A stretch of DNA of 64,000 bases. Origin: Streptomyces coeruleorubidus (GTDB lineage: Bacteria; Actinomycetota; Actinomycetes; Streptomycetales; Streptomycetaceae). This document shows, in pieces, positions 8,693 to 17,647 of the stretch; position 1 is the first letter of the stretch; every line of letters starts with the position of its first letter. The notes under the pieces were generated by a model, which was not told where the DNA came from, searched no databases, and saw only the letters and a list, made by a program, of their open reading frames with translations. Location: positions 8,866,001 to 8,930,000 of the forward strand of contig NZ_CP118527.1 in the NCBI RefSeq assembly GCF_028885415.1, in the 5' to 3' direction. The position numbers were made by a program, and so were the translations under genes.

Positions 8693-9829
8693 ATGGCCAT
8701 CATGGGGAGGCCCAGGACATCGGCCGTGACCGGCGAGGCCGTGGAGCGCCTCGTCTCGCCGGTCAACTCACACACCGAGTGGGATCCGCTGGAGGAGATC
8801 ATCGTCGGGCGTCTCGAGGGCGCGACGATCCCCTCGGACCACCCGGTGGTGAGCTGCAACGTGCCGCCCTGGGCCGGGCGGTTGCAGGGCCTCGCCGCCG
8901 GCTTGCGGTATCCGCGCATGCTCGTCGAGCAGGCCCGGCAGGAGATCGACGGGTTCGTCGCTCTGCTGGAGTCCCTCGGGGTCACGGTCAGGCGGCCGGA
9001 CGCGGTCGACCACCGGCGCCGCTTCGGAACCCCGGACTGGTCCTCGCGGGGCTTCTGCAACACCTGTCCGCGGGACAGCATGCTCGTGATCGGCGACGAG
9101 ATCATCGAAACCCCGATGGCCTGGCCGTGCCGGTACTTCGAGACCCACTCCTACCGCCCGCTCCTCAAGGACTACTTCCGGCGCGGCGCGCGCTGGACGT
9201 CGGCACCCAAGCCGCAGCTCACGGACGACCTGTTCGATCCGGACTTCCGGGTCCCGAAGGACGGTGAGCCGATGCGGTACATCCTCACCGAGTTCGAGCC
9301 CGTCTTCGACGCGGCGGACTTCGTCCGGGCCGGACGGGACCTGTTCGTCACGCGCAGCAACGTCACCAACCGGATGGGCATCGAGTGGCTGCGCCGCCAT
9401 CTCGGGCCGGAGTACCGCATCCACGAGATCGAGAGCCGCTGCCGCACACCCATGCACATCGACACGACGTTCGTGCTGCTCGCGCCCGGAAAGGTGCTGG
9501 TCAACCCCGAGTACATCGACGTCGACCGGCTGCCCGGCATCCTGAGCTCCTGGGACGTCCTGGTCGCCCCCGAGCCCGACCCGATCGACGAGGCGCTGCT
9601 CAAGGTCACGTCGATGTGCGGCAAGTGGCTCAGCATGAACGTCCTCATGGTCGACGAACGGCGGGTGATCGCGGAGCGGCACCACACCGGCATGCTGCGC
9701 GCCCTGGAGAAGTGGGGCTTCGAGCCCATCCCGTGCGACCTGCTGCACTACGCGCCGTTCGGCGGCTCGTTCCACTGCGCGACGCTCGACGTCCGGCGCC
9801 GCGGCTCGCTCCAGTCCTACTTCGACTGA
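8693..9829 (+). CDS. Amidinotransferase (glycine/inosamine-phosphate type)
   Basis: A 378-residue member of the arginine:amine amidinotransferase family (AGAT, StrB, CyrA, SxtG), which moves the amidino group of arginine to an amine through a covalent cysteine intermediate. Visible signatures: CNTCPRDSMLVIGDEIIETP, the MHIDTTF segment with the catalytic His, and FGGSFHCAT with the nucleophilic Cys near residue 362. ATG 8693 has AAGGTGG six bases upstream; two GTG codons just before it are alternatives. It has no aminocyclitol, guanidino-product or transporter neighbour, so its acceptor amine is unknown. Confidence 0.9.
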   Translation: MAIMGRPRTSAVTGEAVERLVSPVNSHTEWDPLEEIIVGRLEGATIPSDHPVVSCNVPPWAGRLQGLAAGLRYPRMLVEQARQEIDGFVALLESLGVTVRRPDAVDHRRRFGTPDWSSRGFCNTCPRDSMLVIGDEIIETPMAWPCRYFETHSYRPLLKDYFRRGARWTSAPKPQLTDDLFDPDFRVPKDGEPMRYILTEFEPVFDAADFVRAGRDLFVTRSNVTNRMGIEWLRRHLGPEYRIHEIESRCRTPMHIDTTFVLLAPGKVLVNPEYIDVDRLPGILSSWDVLVAPEPDPIDEALLKVTSMCGKWLSMNVLMVDERRVIAERHHTGMLRALEKWGFEPIPCDLLHYAPFGGSFHCATLDVRRRGSLQSYFD

Positions 9830-9881
9830 CCGACGTCACCCCGCCGGCTCCCGCTGCGGGCGGTGCCGGCAGGTGTGCGGG

Positions 9882-10439
9882 CTATCGGAGCGCCGCCGCC
9901 ACCAGTCCGCGGATCTCCTGCTCCGGCACGGATCCGCCCCCCACCAGGCGGTCGAAGACCAATCCGTCCACACAGGTCAGCAGCGTGACGGTGCGGTCCT
10001 CGGCGTCCGCGACGCCCTGCGCGGCCAGGAAGTCGCGTACGGATTGCCGTGCTGCGTTCCGGCGCGGCACGAGGATCTCCCGCAGCTCGGGGTGGTGCAC
10101 GCTCTCGAGGGCGCACGCGTAGCGCGCGAGGGAGCGTCGCCGTCCGTCCCCGGTGAGCCGCTCCTCGACGAAGGCGGCGATCCCGGCCACCAGTTCCTCG
10201 GCATTCCGCGGCACCGGCGTCCGATCCCCGATCTCCTGGAGTTCTGCCTGGTCGAGGGCGACCAGGCGCCGGACCAGTGCGGTGAGCAGGGCCTGGCGGG
10301 TGCGGAAGTAGGCGGACGTGGTTCCGGCCGGCAGGTTCGCCGCCCGGTCCACCGCGCGATGGGTCAGTCCCCGGATGCCGGTCTCGGCGAGCACGCCGAT
10401 CGCCGCGTCGGCGAGGACGGTACGTCGATCTGTGGCCAT
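9882..10439 (-). CDS. TetR family transcriptional regulator
   Basis: A 185-residue repressor with the N-terminal helix-turn-helix (LADAAIGVLAETGIRGLTHR followed by AVDRAANLPAGTTSAYFRTR) and a C-terminal ligand/dimer domain. It is divergent from the flavin monooxygenase; the 89 bp between them contain two related palindromes. By the usual logic of such pairs, it represses itself and the monooxygenase and is released by the monooxygenase substrate. Confidence 0.92.
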   Translation of the reverse strand: MATDRRTVLADAAIGVLAETGIRGLTHRAVDRAANLPAGTTSAYFRTRQALLTALVRRLVALDQAELQEIGDRTPVPRNAEELVAGIAAFVEERLTGDGRRRSLARYACALESVHHPELREILVPRRNAARQSVRDFLAAQGVADAEDRTVTLLTCVDGLVFDRLVGGGSVPEQEIRGLVAAALR

Positions 10440-10446
10440 CCCCCTT

Positions 10447-10496
10447 TTCTACACCTGTAGAGGGGCGGGGTACTCTCCTTCTACATCTGTAGAAGG
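10447..10496. promoter_or_regulatory. Two TetR-type operators between regulator and monooxygenase
   Basis: Site 1, TTCTACACCTGTAGAG (10447-10462), and site 2, CCTTCTACATCTGTAGAAGG (10477-10496), share the core CTACA-N2-TGTAG. Site 2 has perfect 9-bp arms around TC. Centres are about 32 bp apart, three helical turns, so two dimers could bind the same face. A TACTCT hexamer between them could serve as a -10 box. Confidence 0.75.
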
Positions 10497-10528
10497 ATGG
10501 CGGGCGGGACGGGCGAGGGAGGGCCGGC

Positions 10529-11686
10529 ATGGGTGGCAGCGCGGTGGTGGTGGGCGGAGGCATCGGCGGGCTGGCCGCCGCGATCGGTCTGCGCCTGATC
10601 GGCTGGGAGGTCACGGTGGTCGAACGCGCCCCCGTCCCGGCCGACGCGGGTGCGGGCATCTCCCTGCACGCCAACGGCATCCGTGCCCTGGACGTCCTCG
10701 GCGTCGGCGAGGCGGTGCGCGCGGCTGCGCGTCCCCAGTACACCGGGGGCACCCGTGTCCCCGGTGGCGGCCGGCTGGCCAGGATGGACGGGACCGCTCT
10801 CGAGCGTGAGCTGGGCACGCCGATCGTCGGTATCCCGCGGGCCGTCCTGCATCACATGCTGCGCGCGGCACTGCCGTCCGAATGCCTGCTGGTCGGGACC
10901 GAGGCGCCGTCCGTCGACCGCACCGACGTCGGCCGGGTGCGGATACCGCTCGGGGACACCGTCCTGGAGGCGGATCTGGTCGTGGCCGCCGACGGAGTGG
11001 GCAGCCGGCTGCGCGGCCTGCTGTTCCCTCGGCACCCCGGCCCGGCCTACAGCGGGTCGACCGTGTTGCGTGCCATCACCGAGCACCCGGTCGAGCTGGA
11101 CACCGACTTCGAGCTGACCTGGGGCAGGGGCGCCGAGTTCGGACACATCGCGTTCGCCGACGGCCGGGCCGAGTGGCACGCGGTGTTCAACTCGCCGCCC
11201 GGCGTGCGGCATACGGACGCGCTCGCCGAGCTGCGCCGACGGTTCGGCACCTGGCACGATCCGATCCCCGCGCTGCTGGGCGCGACCCGGCCCGACGCCG
11301 TCCTGCACCACGACATCCACGAACTGGCGACGCCCCTGCCCGCCTTCACCGCGGGCCGGATCGCGCTGCTCGGTGACGCGGCCCACGCCATGACCCCGAA
11401 CCTCGGCCAGGGCGCCTGTCAAGCGCTGGAGGACGCGGCCGTGCTGACCGCCGCACTCGCCACCGAGCCCACCGTCGCCTCGGCGCTGGCCCGTTACGAC
11501 GCCGAGCGCCGCCCGCGCAGCCAGTCCGTCGCACGCGCCGCCCGTCAGGCCGGCCGGATGGGTCAGCAACTGACGCACCCCCTGGCCGTCGCCGTGCGGA
11601 ACACCACTCTCCGGCTGGCCCCCTCCCGCGTGACCGTCCGCACCATCCTGCGGCATGCCGACTGGACACCGCCGGGCCTGGGCTGA
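10529..11686 (+). CDS. FAD-dependent aromatic monooxygenase (PHBH fold)
   Basis: A 385-residue class A flavin monooxygenase. The FAD-binding GGGIGGLAAAIGL loop is at the N-terminus, the DG motif in VVAADGVGSRLRG near residue 155, and the GD motif in LLGDAAHAMTPNLGQGAC near residue 285. Such enzymes hydroxylate phenolic substrates or inactivate antibiotics (TetX, Rox types). The divergent TetR gene suggests substrate-induced expression. No other pathway genes flank it, so detoxification seems as likely as catabolism. Confidence 0.9.
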   Translation: MGGSAVVVGGGIGGLAAAIGLRLIGWEVTVVERAPVPADAGAGISLHANGIRALDVLGVGEAVRAAARPQYTGGTRVPGGGRLARMDGTALERELGTPIVGIPRAVLHHMLRAALPSECLLVGTEAPSVDRTDVGRVRIPLGDTVLEADLVVAADGVGSRLRGLLFPRHPGPAYSGSTVLRAITEHPVELDTDFELTWGRGAEFGHIAFADGRAEWHAVFNSPPGVRHTDALAELRRRFGTWHDPIPALLGATRPDAVLHHDIHELATPLPAFTAGRIALLGDAAHAMTPNLGQGACQALEDAAVLTAALATEPTVASALARYDAERRPRSQSVARAARQAGRMGQQLTHPLAVAVRNTTLRLAPSRVTVRTILRHADWTPPGLG

Positions 11687-11742
11687 CGGCACCGCAGCCG
11701 CTCCATGGCCGGTCCGACCCCGGTGACGAAGAGGGGCGGCCT

Positions 11743-12597
11743 TCACCCGCCGGACGCCCCCAGCCGTCCGGCCACGAGGGCGGCGAGTTCGGCAGGCGTA
11801 CGCGGCCCCGGCTCCGCGCCGGTCAACAACCCCTGCGCGCGGAGGAGTTCCGCAGCGGCAGCACCCCAGGGCAGTCGCAGGCCCGCCTCCCGGAGAAGAT
11901 CGGTGCGCGCCAGTGCCTCGGGGGCGGGCCCGGTGCGGACTCCGGACGGGGTGAGGAGCGCCGCGTCGTCGGCCCAGCGCAGGGCGAGGTCGACGTCATG
12001 GGTGGCCATCACCACCGTGGTGCCGGCCTCGCGGAGTCCGTCGAGCGTGGTGAGGAGCCGTTCCTGGCCGTCGGGGTCGAGCCCGGCCGTCGGCTCGTCG
12101 AGCACGAGGAGACGGGGCCGCATGGCGACCGCGCCCGCGATGGCGGTGCGTTTGCGCTGCCCGTAGGAGAGCAGATGGGTGGGCCGGTCGGCCAGGGCGG
12201 TGATGTCCAGGGCGGCGAGCGCCTCCGCCACCCGCGCCCGCACCTGCGTGTCGTCCAGACCGAGGTTCAGCGGCCCGAACGACACGTCCTGCTCGACGGA
12301 CGCCGCGAAGAGCTGGTCGTCCGGGTCCTGCACCACCAGCTGGACCGTCGTCCGCAGCCGGGTCAGGCCCTTGCGGTCGTACGTCACCGGCTGTCCGTCG
12401 ACCGTCAACCGGCCCGCGTCCGGCTTCAGTCCGCCGCTGAGCAGCCGCATCAGCGTGGTCTTGCCGCTGCCGTTGCGGCCGAGCAGCGCGAGCGCGCGCC
12501 CCTCGCGGATCTCGAAGTCGAGGCCGCTGAGCACGGCCGGGCCGTCCTCGTAGGCGAAGGACGCGCCCCGCAGGGCGACGAGGGCGGGCTCGCTCAT
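11743..12597 (-). CDS. cbiO: Cobalt ECF transporter ATPase CbiO
   Basis: A 284-residue ABC ATPase: Walker A GRNGSGKTT, ABC signature LLSYGQRKR, Walker B LLVLDEPTAGLD, and a C-terminal extension usual for CbiO/EcfA. The start ATG at 12597 overlaps the stop of cbiQ (ATGA); the frame runs further upstream, but only inside cbiQ. It powers the cobalt importer made with CbiQ, CbiN and CbiM. It is the last gene of the riboswitch-led operon. Confidence 0.93.
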   Translation of the reverse strand: MSEPALVALRGASFAYEDGPAVLSGLDFEIREGRALALLGRNGSGKTTLMRLLSGGLKPDAGRLTVDGQPVTYDRKGLTRLRTTVQLVVQDPDDQLFAASVEQDVSFGPLNLGLDDTQVRARVAEALAALDITALADRPTHLLSYGQRKRTAIAGAVAMRPRLLVLDEPTAGLDPDGQERLLTTLDGLREAGTTVVMATHDVDLALRWADDAALLTPSGVRTGPAPEALARTDLLREAGLRLPWGAAAAELLRAQGLLTGAEPGPRTPAELAALVAGRLGASGG

Positions 12598-13343
12598 GTC
12601 AGCGGCCTTTCCAGTACGAAGGTGAGGACGGCCAGTGCCGCGAGGAGCACGCAACTGGCGGCCGTGAAGCGGACGGAGACGCGGGCCTCGGGCACCAGGA
12701 CGCGCAGGGTGCCGTCGTAGCCGCGCCCGGCGAGACCGGCCTGGAGGCGGACCGCCCGGTCGAAGGCCCGGACGAACGCGGTGGCCGCGAGGCCGCCCAG
12801 CGAACGCCAGGTGGCGGCCCTCGTGGTGTGCCCGAGCCGGGCGGCCTGCGCGTCACGGACCCGGCGCACGGAGTCCAGTAGCAGGAAGCTCATGCGGTAC
12901 GTCACGAGCGCGACGTCGACGACCGCCGCGGGCACCCCGGCCCGGACCAGACGCGGCAGCAGGTCGGACATGGGCGTGGTGAACGCGAACAGCAGCACTC
13001 CCAGGGAGGCCGCCGAGGTGCGCAGCAGCAACTCCCCGGCCCGGACCGGCCCGTCACCGGCGAGGGACACGAAACCCTCCGGCCCGCCGACCTGCACGAG
13101 CAGCGTCAACGCGCCCGTCACGCAGAAACCCAACGGCACCCGGTAGGCCCGCCACAGCCGGCGCCAGGGCACGCCCGCCGGTCCCAGCAGCACCGCCAGG
13201 GCGGTCAGCAGCGCCAGGGCCGCGCCCGGCCAGGGCGGCAGCGAGATCGCCAGCAGGGTCAGCCCCAGCCCGAGCACGGACTTGTCCACGGGATGGCGGC
13301 GGCGCCAGCGGCTGCTGTGCGCCGCCGCGTCGATCGGCAGCAC
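12594..13343 (-). CDS. cbiQ: Cobalt ECF transporter transmembrane protein CbiQ
   Basis: A 249-residue membrane protein (T component) with about five hydrophobic segments and the coupling-helix signature RAFDRAVRLQAGLAGRGYDG near residue 205. It joins the ATPase CbiO to the CbiM/CbiN substrate module. It starts 5 bp after the cbiN stop and overlaps cbiO by 4 bp, consistent with one coupled mRNA. Confidence 0.92.
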   Translation of the reverse strand: MLPIDAAAHSSRWRRRHPVDKSVLGLGLTLLAISLPPWPGAALALLTALAVLLGPAGVPWRRLWRAYRVPLGFCVTGALTLLVQVGGPEGFVSLAGDGPVRAGELLLRTSAASLGVLLFAFTTPMSDLLPRLVRAGVPAAVVDVALVTYRMSFLLLDSVRRVRDAQAARLGHTTRAATWRSLGGLAATAFVRAFDRAVRLQAGLAGRGYDGTLRVLVPEARVSVRFTAASCVLLAALAVLTFVLERPLT

Positions 13344-13348
13344 GCGGC

Positions 13349-13717
13349 TCAGGCCCTTTCGGCCGTGGACTCCTCGGCGGCGCCGGCCGCCGGGCTCTCG
13401 GAGTCCCGCTCCCGCGCCCGCCGCTCACCCTGCCGCCGGCCCCGGTGCAGGCCGAAGTAGTAGGCGAGGACACCGGCGCCGAGGGCCGCCTGGAGGGAGA
13501 ACAGCGCCGACTCGATCTCACCGGAGGGCGGTTCGTACAGGGGCGAGAACCAGGGCTCGTAGTCCGGCTCGATCTCGGTGATCGCCGTCTCCGCCTCGCC
13601 GTCGGCGCCCGTGAACGGCTCCTCCTTGTGGTCGCCGAGGCCGAGCGCGAGCGGCAGCACGGCGAGCGCGGCCACGACGAGCAGCAGCAGGAGGTTGATC
13701 TTCGTGTTCCTGCTCAT
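13349..13717 (-). CDS. cbiN: Cobalt transport accessory protein CbiN
   Basis: A 122-residue small membrane protein with two hydrophobic segments (residues ~7-27 and ~73-90) separated by an acidic outer loop containing [20 protein letters not shown], the part that helps load metal onto CbiM. Its ATG at 13717 overlaps the cbiM stop. The C-terminal tail is Arg/Glu-rich and longer than in enteric CbiN. Confidence 0.9.
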   Translation of the reverse strand: MSRNTKINLLLLLVVAALAVLPLALGLGDHKEEPFTGADGEAETAITEIEPDYEPWFSPLYEPPSGEIESALFSLQAALGAGVLAYYFGLHRGRRQGERRARERDSESPAAGAAEESTAERA

Positions 13718-14415
13718 CGGGCCACCGCCTCGGTCTCGCTCGGGGACTGCTTCTTGGCGACGAGCACACCCAGCCGGGTCAGTTCGCCCTTGCTGGACTG
13801 CACCAGCAGCCGCATCACGAGCACCGTCAGCAGTCCCTCGCTCACCGCGAGCGGGATCTGGGTGACGGCGAAGATGGAGCCGAACTTGGCGAGCGCGCCC
13901 AGGAACCCGCTGCCCGGGTCGGGGAACGCGAGCGCCAACTGCACGCTGGTGACGCAGTAGGTGGACAGGTCGGCGACGAACGCGGCGAAGAACACGGCGA
14001 CCATCAGCGGCACGTCGTACCGCCGCAGCAGCCGGTACACCGCGTAGCCGGCCCACGGCCCGACGATCGCCATGGAGAAGACGTTGGCGCCGAGCGTGGT
14101 CAGACCGCCGTGCGCGAGCAGCAGTGCCTGGAAGAGCAGGGTGATGGTGCCCAGCACCGCCATGACGGGCGGCCGGAACAGGATGGCTCCCAGGCCCGTG
14201 CCGGTGGGGTGGGAGCAACTGCCGGTGACGGACGGCAGTTTCAGGGCGGACAGGACGAACGTGAAGGCGCCGGAGGCGCCGAGGAGCAGGGTGCTCTCGG
14301 GGTGCTCGCGCACCTCACGGGTGAGCGACCGGACCCCGTGGACGACGAACGGCGCAGACGCGGCACCCCAGGCGGCCGCGTGCGCCGGAGGCAGGAAACC
14401 CTCGGCAATGTGCAT
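13714..14415 (-). CDS. cbiM: Cobalt ECF transporter substrate-binding membrane protein CbiM
   Basis: A 233-residue S component starting [10 protein letters not shown]. In CbiM/NikM the N-terminal Met1-His2 segment folds in to bind the metal, so this exact start is needed for function. Seven hydrophobic segments follow, with [11 protein letters not shown] carrying further metal-site residues. First gene of cbiMNQO, led by a cobalamin riboswitch, so cobalt import for B12 synthesis should drop when B12 is plentiful. Confidence 0.94.
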   Translation of the reverse strand: MHIAEGFLPPAHAAAWGAASAPFVVHGVRSLTREVREHPESTLLLGASGAFTFVLSALKLPSVTGSCSHPTGTGLGAILFRPPVMAVLGTITLLFQALLLAHGGLTTLGANVFSMAIVGPWAGYAVYRLLRRYDVPLMVAVFFAAFVADLSTYCVTSVQLALAFPDPGSGFLGALAKFGSIFAVTQIPLAVSEGLLTVLVMRLLVQSSKGELTRLGVLVAKKQSPSETEAVAR

Positions 14416-14461
14416 GGCTCAGCAGACCCTCTCCAGCACCTCGTGGATGGTTGACGCGCCT

Positions 14462-14625
14462 TGGCCGGTCTCCTGGCTCACGGGTCCCACCGCCCGTACT
14501 CCGCCTTCCCGGGTTCGTGAGAACCCAGTGGCTGCCCGCGAGGGCCGGAGCCGGACTTCCCGATCACAGTGGCGAGGGCCGCACCGGCATCACACCGGAT
14601 TTCCCGTTCACCAAGGCGTGGTGAC
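14462..14625 (-). promoter_or_regulatory. Cobalamin riboswitch upstream of cbiMNQO
   Basis: Read on the minus strand, the leader shows the conserved elements in order: GGGAAATCCGGTG near 14610-14595, a GCCGGTGCGG stretch, the core CGCCACTGTGATCGGGAAG (about 14574-14556), a second GCCACTGGG, and the closing GAGCCAGGAGACCGGCC near 14480-14466. This is the classic adenosylcobalamin (B12-box) aptamer. The distance of about 45 bp to cbiM leaves room for control of translation or termination. Confidence 0.92.
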
Positions 14626-14720
14626 AGTAATGCCGAGATAAGGGCCATGACAAGCCAGCCGAGGGGGCGCTCAAGGGGGCGCGTGAAGGGGCGACCGCTC
14701 GCACACCGGCGCGGGAAGGC

Positions 14721-16160
14721 TCAGTCGTCACCCTCGCCGTCATCGTCCTCCCCGTTCTCCCAGGACCGCGGAGGCTGCTCCTGCTTGGGCTTGTCCGCCT
14801 TCTCCGGCGGGCCGCTGCTCGCCTCCGGCGTCGGGCTCGCGGGACCGGGCGTCGGTTCGGCGGGGGTAGAGGTGTCGGGTGCCGTGGGGGAGGGAGTGAC
14901 ATCGGCCACTGTGTCGGCGGCCGGAGTCGTGGCGGTCGCCGGGGCGGAGGAGAGGGGGTCGGCGGAGTCGGCGGACGACGTGGCCCCCGGGCTGCTCGCG
15001 GACGGGGACGCGTCCGGTTCCGTGCCCTCCGTCGCGGTGTTGTCGGGCGAGAACCACAGCATGCCGGCGAGCATCGCGGCGAGGAACAGTGCCGCGCCGG
15101 CCACCGTCGCGGCCGTTCTCCGGTGGTTGCCGAGGCCGCCCCGGGGTGCGGCGCGACGTGACCGCCCGTTCGGGGCGGTGCGGGACCCCGTGGGCAGCGC
15201 GTACGTGGCCGTGCTGCCGGTGTCGGCCGCGTACGGCCCCGGCCCGGAGGACGGCACCGGGGACGCCGCCTCCGGCAGCGGCTCCGGCAGCCCCCGCCAG
15301 GCGCCGCCGGCGAACCACTCGGCGGCCTGCTGCGCCGTGGGCCGGTCCTCGGGCTGCTTGGCGAGCAGGGCGAGGAGGTAGCTCTCGAAGGCCGGCGGCA
15401 GACCGGTGACGCCGAGCTCGCGGGGCGGCACGGGGGCGTTGTCTAGATGCTGGTGCAGGAGCGCGACGGCGGTGTCGGCCTGGAACGGCGGGCGGCCGCT
15501 GAGGAGCTGGTAGAGCACGCACCCCAGGGAGTACATGTCGGAGGCGGGACCCGCGGGCCGGCCCAGGGCCCGTTCGGGCGCGAGGTAGAGGCCGGTGCCG
15601 ACGATCTGGCCGGTGGCGGTCAGCGCGGCGCCCGGGTCGTCGAGGAAGCGCGCGATGCCGAAGTCGCCGATCTTCAGGGTGCCGCCCGCGTCCAGCAGGA
15701 GGTTGGCGGGTTTGACGTCCCGGTGCACGATGCCCTGCTGGTGCGCGGCGGCGAGTCCGGCGGCGGCCTGCGCGGCGAGTGCCGCCACCCGCTCGGCCGG
15801 GAGCGCGCCGGAGACGGACAGCACACGGGCGAGGCTGTCGCCCTCGACCAGCTCCATCACCAGGTAGAGCCGGTTGTCGTACTCGCCGAAGTCCAGGACC
15901 CCGACCACGTTGGGATGGTTCAGACGCCCCGCCGTCTGGGCCTCCAGGCGGAACCGGGAGGCCGCCGTCGCGTCCGTGTCCTGAGGCAGCAGCAGCTTGA
16001 CGGCCACCGCTCTGGCGAGCGTCTCGTCGTACGCACGCCAGACCTCTCCCATTCCGCCGCGCCCGATCTCAACGTCCAGCCGGTAGCGGCCCGCTAGCAG
16101 CACTCGTCCTCGTCCTATGCTCGTGGGAAGGTCCTCGCCGCAGGCCGTAACTCCCCGCAT
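14721..16160 (-). CDS. Membrane-anchored Ser/Thr protein kinase
   Basis: A 479-residue Hanks-type kinase. Kinase domain at residues ~25-290: Gly loop GRGGMGEVW, ATP lysine in AVKLL, catalytic loop VHRDVKPANLLLD, DFGIA, and a P+1 region with YLAPE. Then a ~55-residue linker, one membrane helix (AGAALFLAAMLAGMLWF, residue ~360), and a ~110-residue outer region rich in Ser/Thr/Pro/Ala that ends in a very acidic tail (ENGEDDDGEGDD). There are no PASTA repeats. The ATG at 16160 has only a weak ribosome site; a GTG nearer the kinase domain is possible. Confidence 0.9.
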   Translation of the reverse strand: MRGVTACGEDLPTSIGRGRVLLAGRYRLDVEIGRGGMGEVWRAYDETLARAVAVKLLLPQDTDATAASRFRLEAQTAGRLNHPNVVGVLDFGEYDNRLYLVMELVEGDSLARVLSVSGALPAERVAALAAQAAAGLAAAHQQGIVHRDVKPANLLLDAGGTLKIGDFGIARFLDDPGAALTATGQIVGTGLYLAPERALGRPAGPASDMYSLGCVLYQLLSGRPPFQADTAVALLHQHLDNAPVPPRELGVTGLPPAFESYLLALLAKQPEDRPTAQQAAEWFAGGAWRGLPEPLPEAASPVPSSGPGPYAADTGSTATYALPTGSRTAPNGRSRRAAPRGGLGNHRRTAATVAGAALFLAAMLAGMLWFSPDNTATEGTEPDASPSASSPGATSSADSADPLSSAPATATTPAADTVADVTPSPTAPDTSTPAEPTPGPASPTPEASSGPPEKADKPKQEQPPRSWENGEDDDGEGDD

Positions 16161-16318
16161 CGGAGCGGAGGTTGGTGGGGGGTGCCGCAGCCGACCCAGG
16201 ATACTGGCGCCGCGTGACCACCGTTCCCCGTTGCGGTGTCGTGGGAGGGGACGGTTCCGGAAATCGGGAGTGGAGGAGTCGCCCGCCGGGGTGATGGTGC
16301 GGCGCGCGTGGTTGCCGG

Positions 16319-17647
16319 TCAGGCCGCCGCGCCCGCTCCCTGTGCCCGCCCCTCCCGGCGCGGCAGCAGTGTCACCGCCAGGGCGGGTACGGCCGCGAGG
16401 ACCAGCCAGGGCACGGCGGCCGGGAGGCCCGTGTCGAGCAGGGAGCCGGTGGCCGCGCTGCCGGCGAGGACGATCAGGCCCGAGACGGACGACAGCGCAC
16501 CCATGTAGAGGCCGATCCGGCCCTCCTCGGCGAGATCGGGCACCCAGGCGCGGGCGGCGGGCACGACCAGCATCTGCCCGACGGTGAGCAGCACGACGAA
16601 GCCCGCGGCCGGCAGCAGCCCGGCGGCACCCGTCCAGCCCGCGGGGCGCGCCGCGGCCACCACCGCGAAACCGGACGCGATCAGCAGCAGCCCGGCGGTC
16701 ATGGAGCGGCGCAGGTCGAGCCGGTCGCCCGCCCAGCGGGTCACCGGCAGCTGGGCGAACACCACCAGCACCGAGGACAGGGCGAACAGCCAGGACAGCG
16801 GCGCCTGGGAGCCCGCCGCGCGCTGCACCTCGTCCGGCAGGGCCAGATACAGCTGGTTGTAGGCCAGCAGGTACGTGCCGTACGCGCAGCACAGGGCCAG
16901 GAAGCGGCGGTTGCGCAGCAGCAGGCGCGCCCCGCCCCGCTCCCGGACGCGGACCCTGCCGGGGATGTGCTGCGGCATCAGCCACACGTGCCCGGCGAGG
17001 ACGACCACGAACACCGCTGCACCCGCGAGGCACGCGGTGCGGAAGTCGACGGCGAGCAGCAGCGCGCCGAGCAGCGGTCCGACGAAGGCCCCGGCCTGGC
17101 CCGCCACGCTGAACAGGGCCAGCAGACCGGTGCGTGAGCCGTGCCCTTCCTCCTCCCAGACCACCGCCTGGCGGGCCACCTCGGACTCCACGGCGGGGGA
17201 GAACAGCGCGGCGGCGAAGCCGATCACCAGTACCGCCCCGATCACGGCCCAGCTCGCCTCCGCGTACCCGAGCCACGCGAACCCGGCGATCCGCAGCACG
17301 CAGCCGGCCAGCACGACCGGGCGTACGCCGTAGCGGTCGACGAGCGAGCCGCCGACCACGAACAGGCCCTGCTGGCTGAAGGTGCGCAGGCCGAGGACGA
17401 AGCCCACCAGCCAGCCCGCCATGCCGATCGCGGTGCCGAGGTGCTCGGCGAGGAACGGCAGCACGGCGTAGAAGCCGATGTTGAAGGCGAGCTGGGTCAG
17501 GATCAGCAGCCGCAGCAGCGGGGACAGCTCCCGCCAGAGCCGCCAGGTGCTCTCGCGAGGGGCCTTGGACGTCCCGTCGTCGGAGGTCTCGCTCGTGGGC
17601 GCATGGACGGCCCGGCGGGCCAGGACACGGGATATGAGGCCGGTCAT
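16319..17647 (-). CDS. Major facilitator superfamily transporter
   Basis: A 442-residue protein with a ~40-residue polar N-terminus and about twelve membrane helices. The MFS signature between helices 2 and 3 is visible as GGSLVDRYGVRPVVLAG. ATG 17647 overlaps the stop of the fused peptide-type permease, so the two are translationally coupled and probably work on related substrates. Drug or metabolite efflux is the default guess. The frame is open further upstream, but only across the permease gene. Confidence 0.9.
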   Translation of the reverse strand: MTGLISRVLARRAVHAPTSETSDDGTSKAPRESTWRLWRELSPLLRLLILTQLAFNIGFYAVLPFLAEHLGTAIGMAGWLVGFVLGLRTFSQQGLFVVGGSLVDRYGVRPVVLAGCVLRIAGFAWLGYAEASWAVIGAVLVIGFAAALFSPAVESEVARQAVVWEEEGHGSRTGLLALFSVAGQAGAFVGPLLGALLLAVDFRTACLAGAAVFVVVLAGHVWLMPQHIPGRVRVRERGGARLLLRNRRFLALCCAYGTYLLAYNQLYLALPDEVQRAAGSQAPLSWLFALSSVLVVFAQLPVTRWAGDRLDLRRSMTAGLLLIASGFAVVAAARPAGWTGAAGLLPAAGFVVLLTVGQMLVVPAARAWVPDLAEEGRIGLYMGALSSVSGLIVLAGSAATGSLLDTGLPAAVPWLVLAAVPALAVTLLPRREGRAQGAGAAA

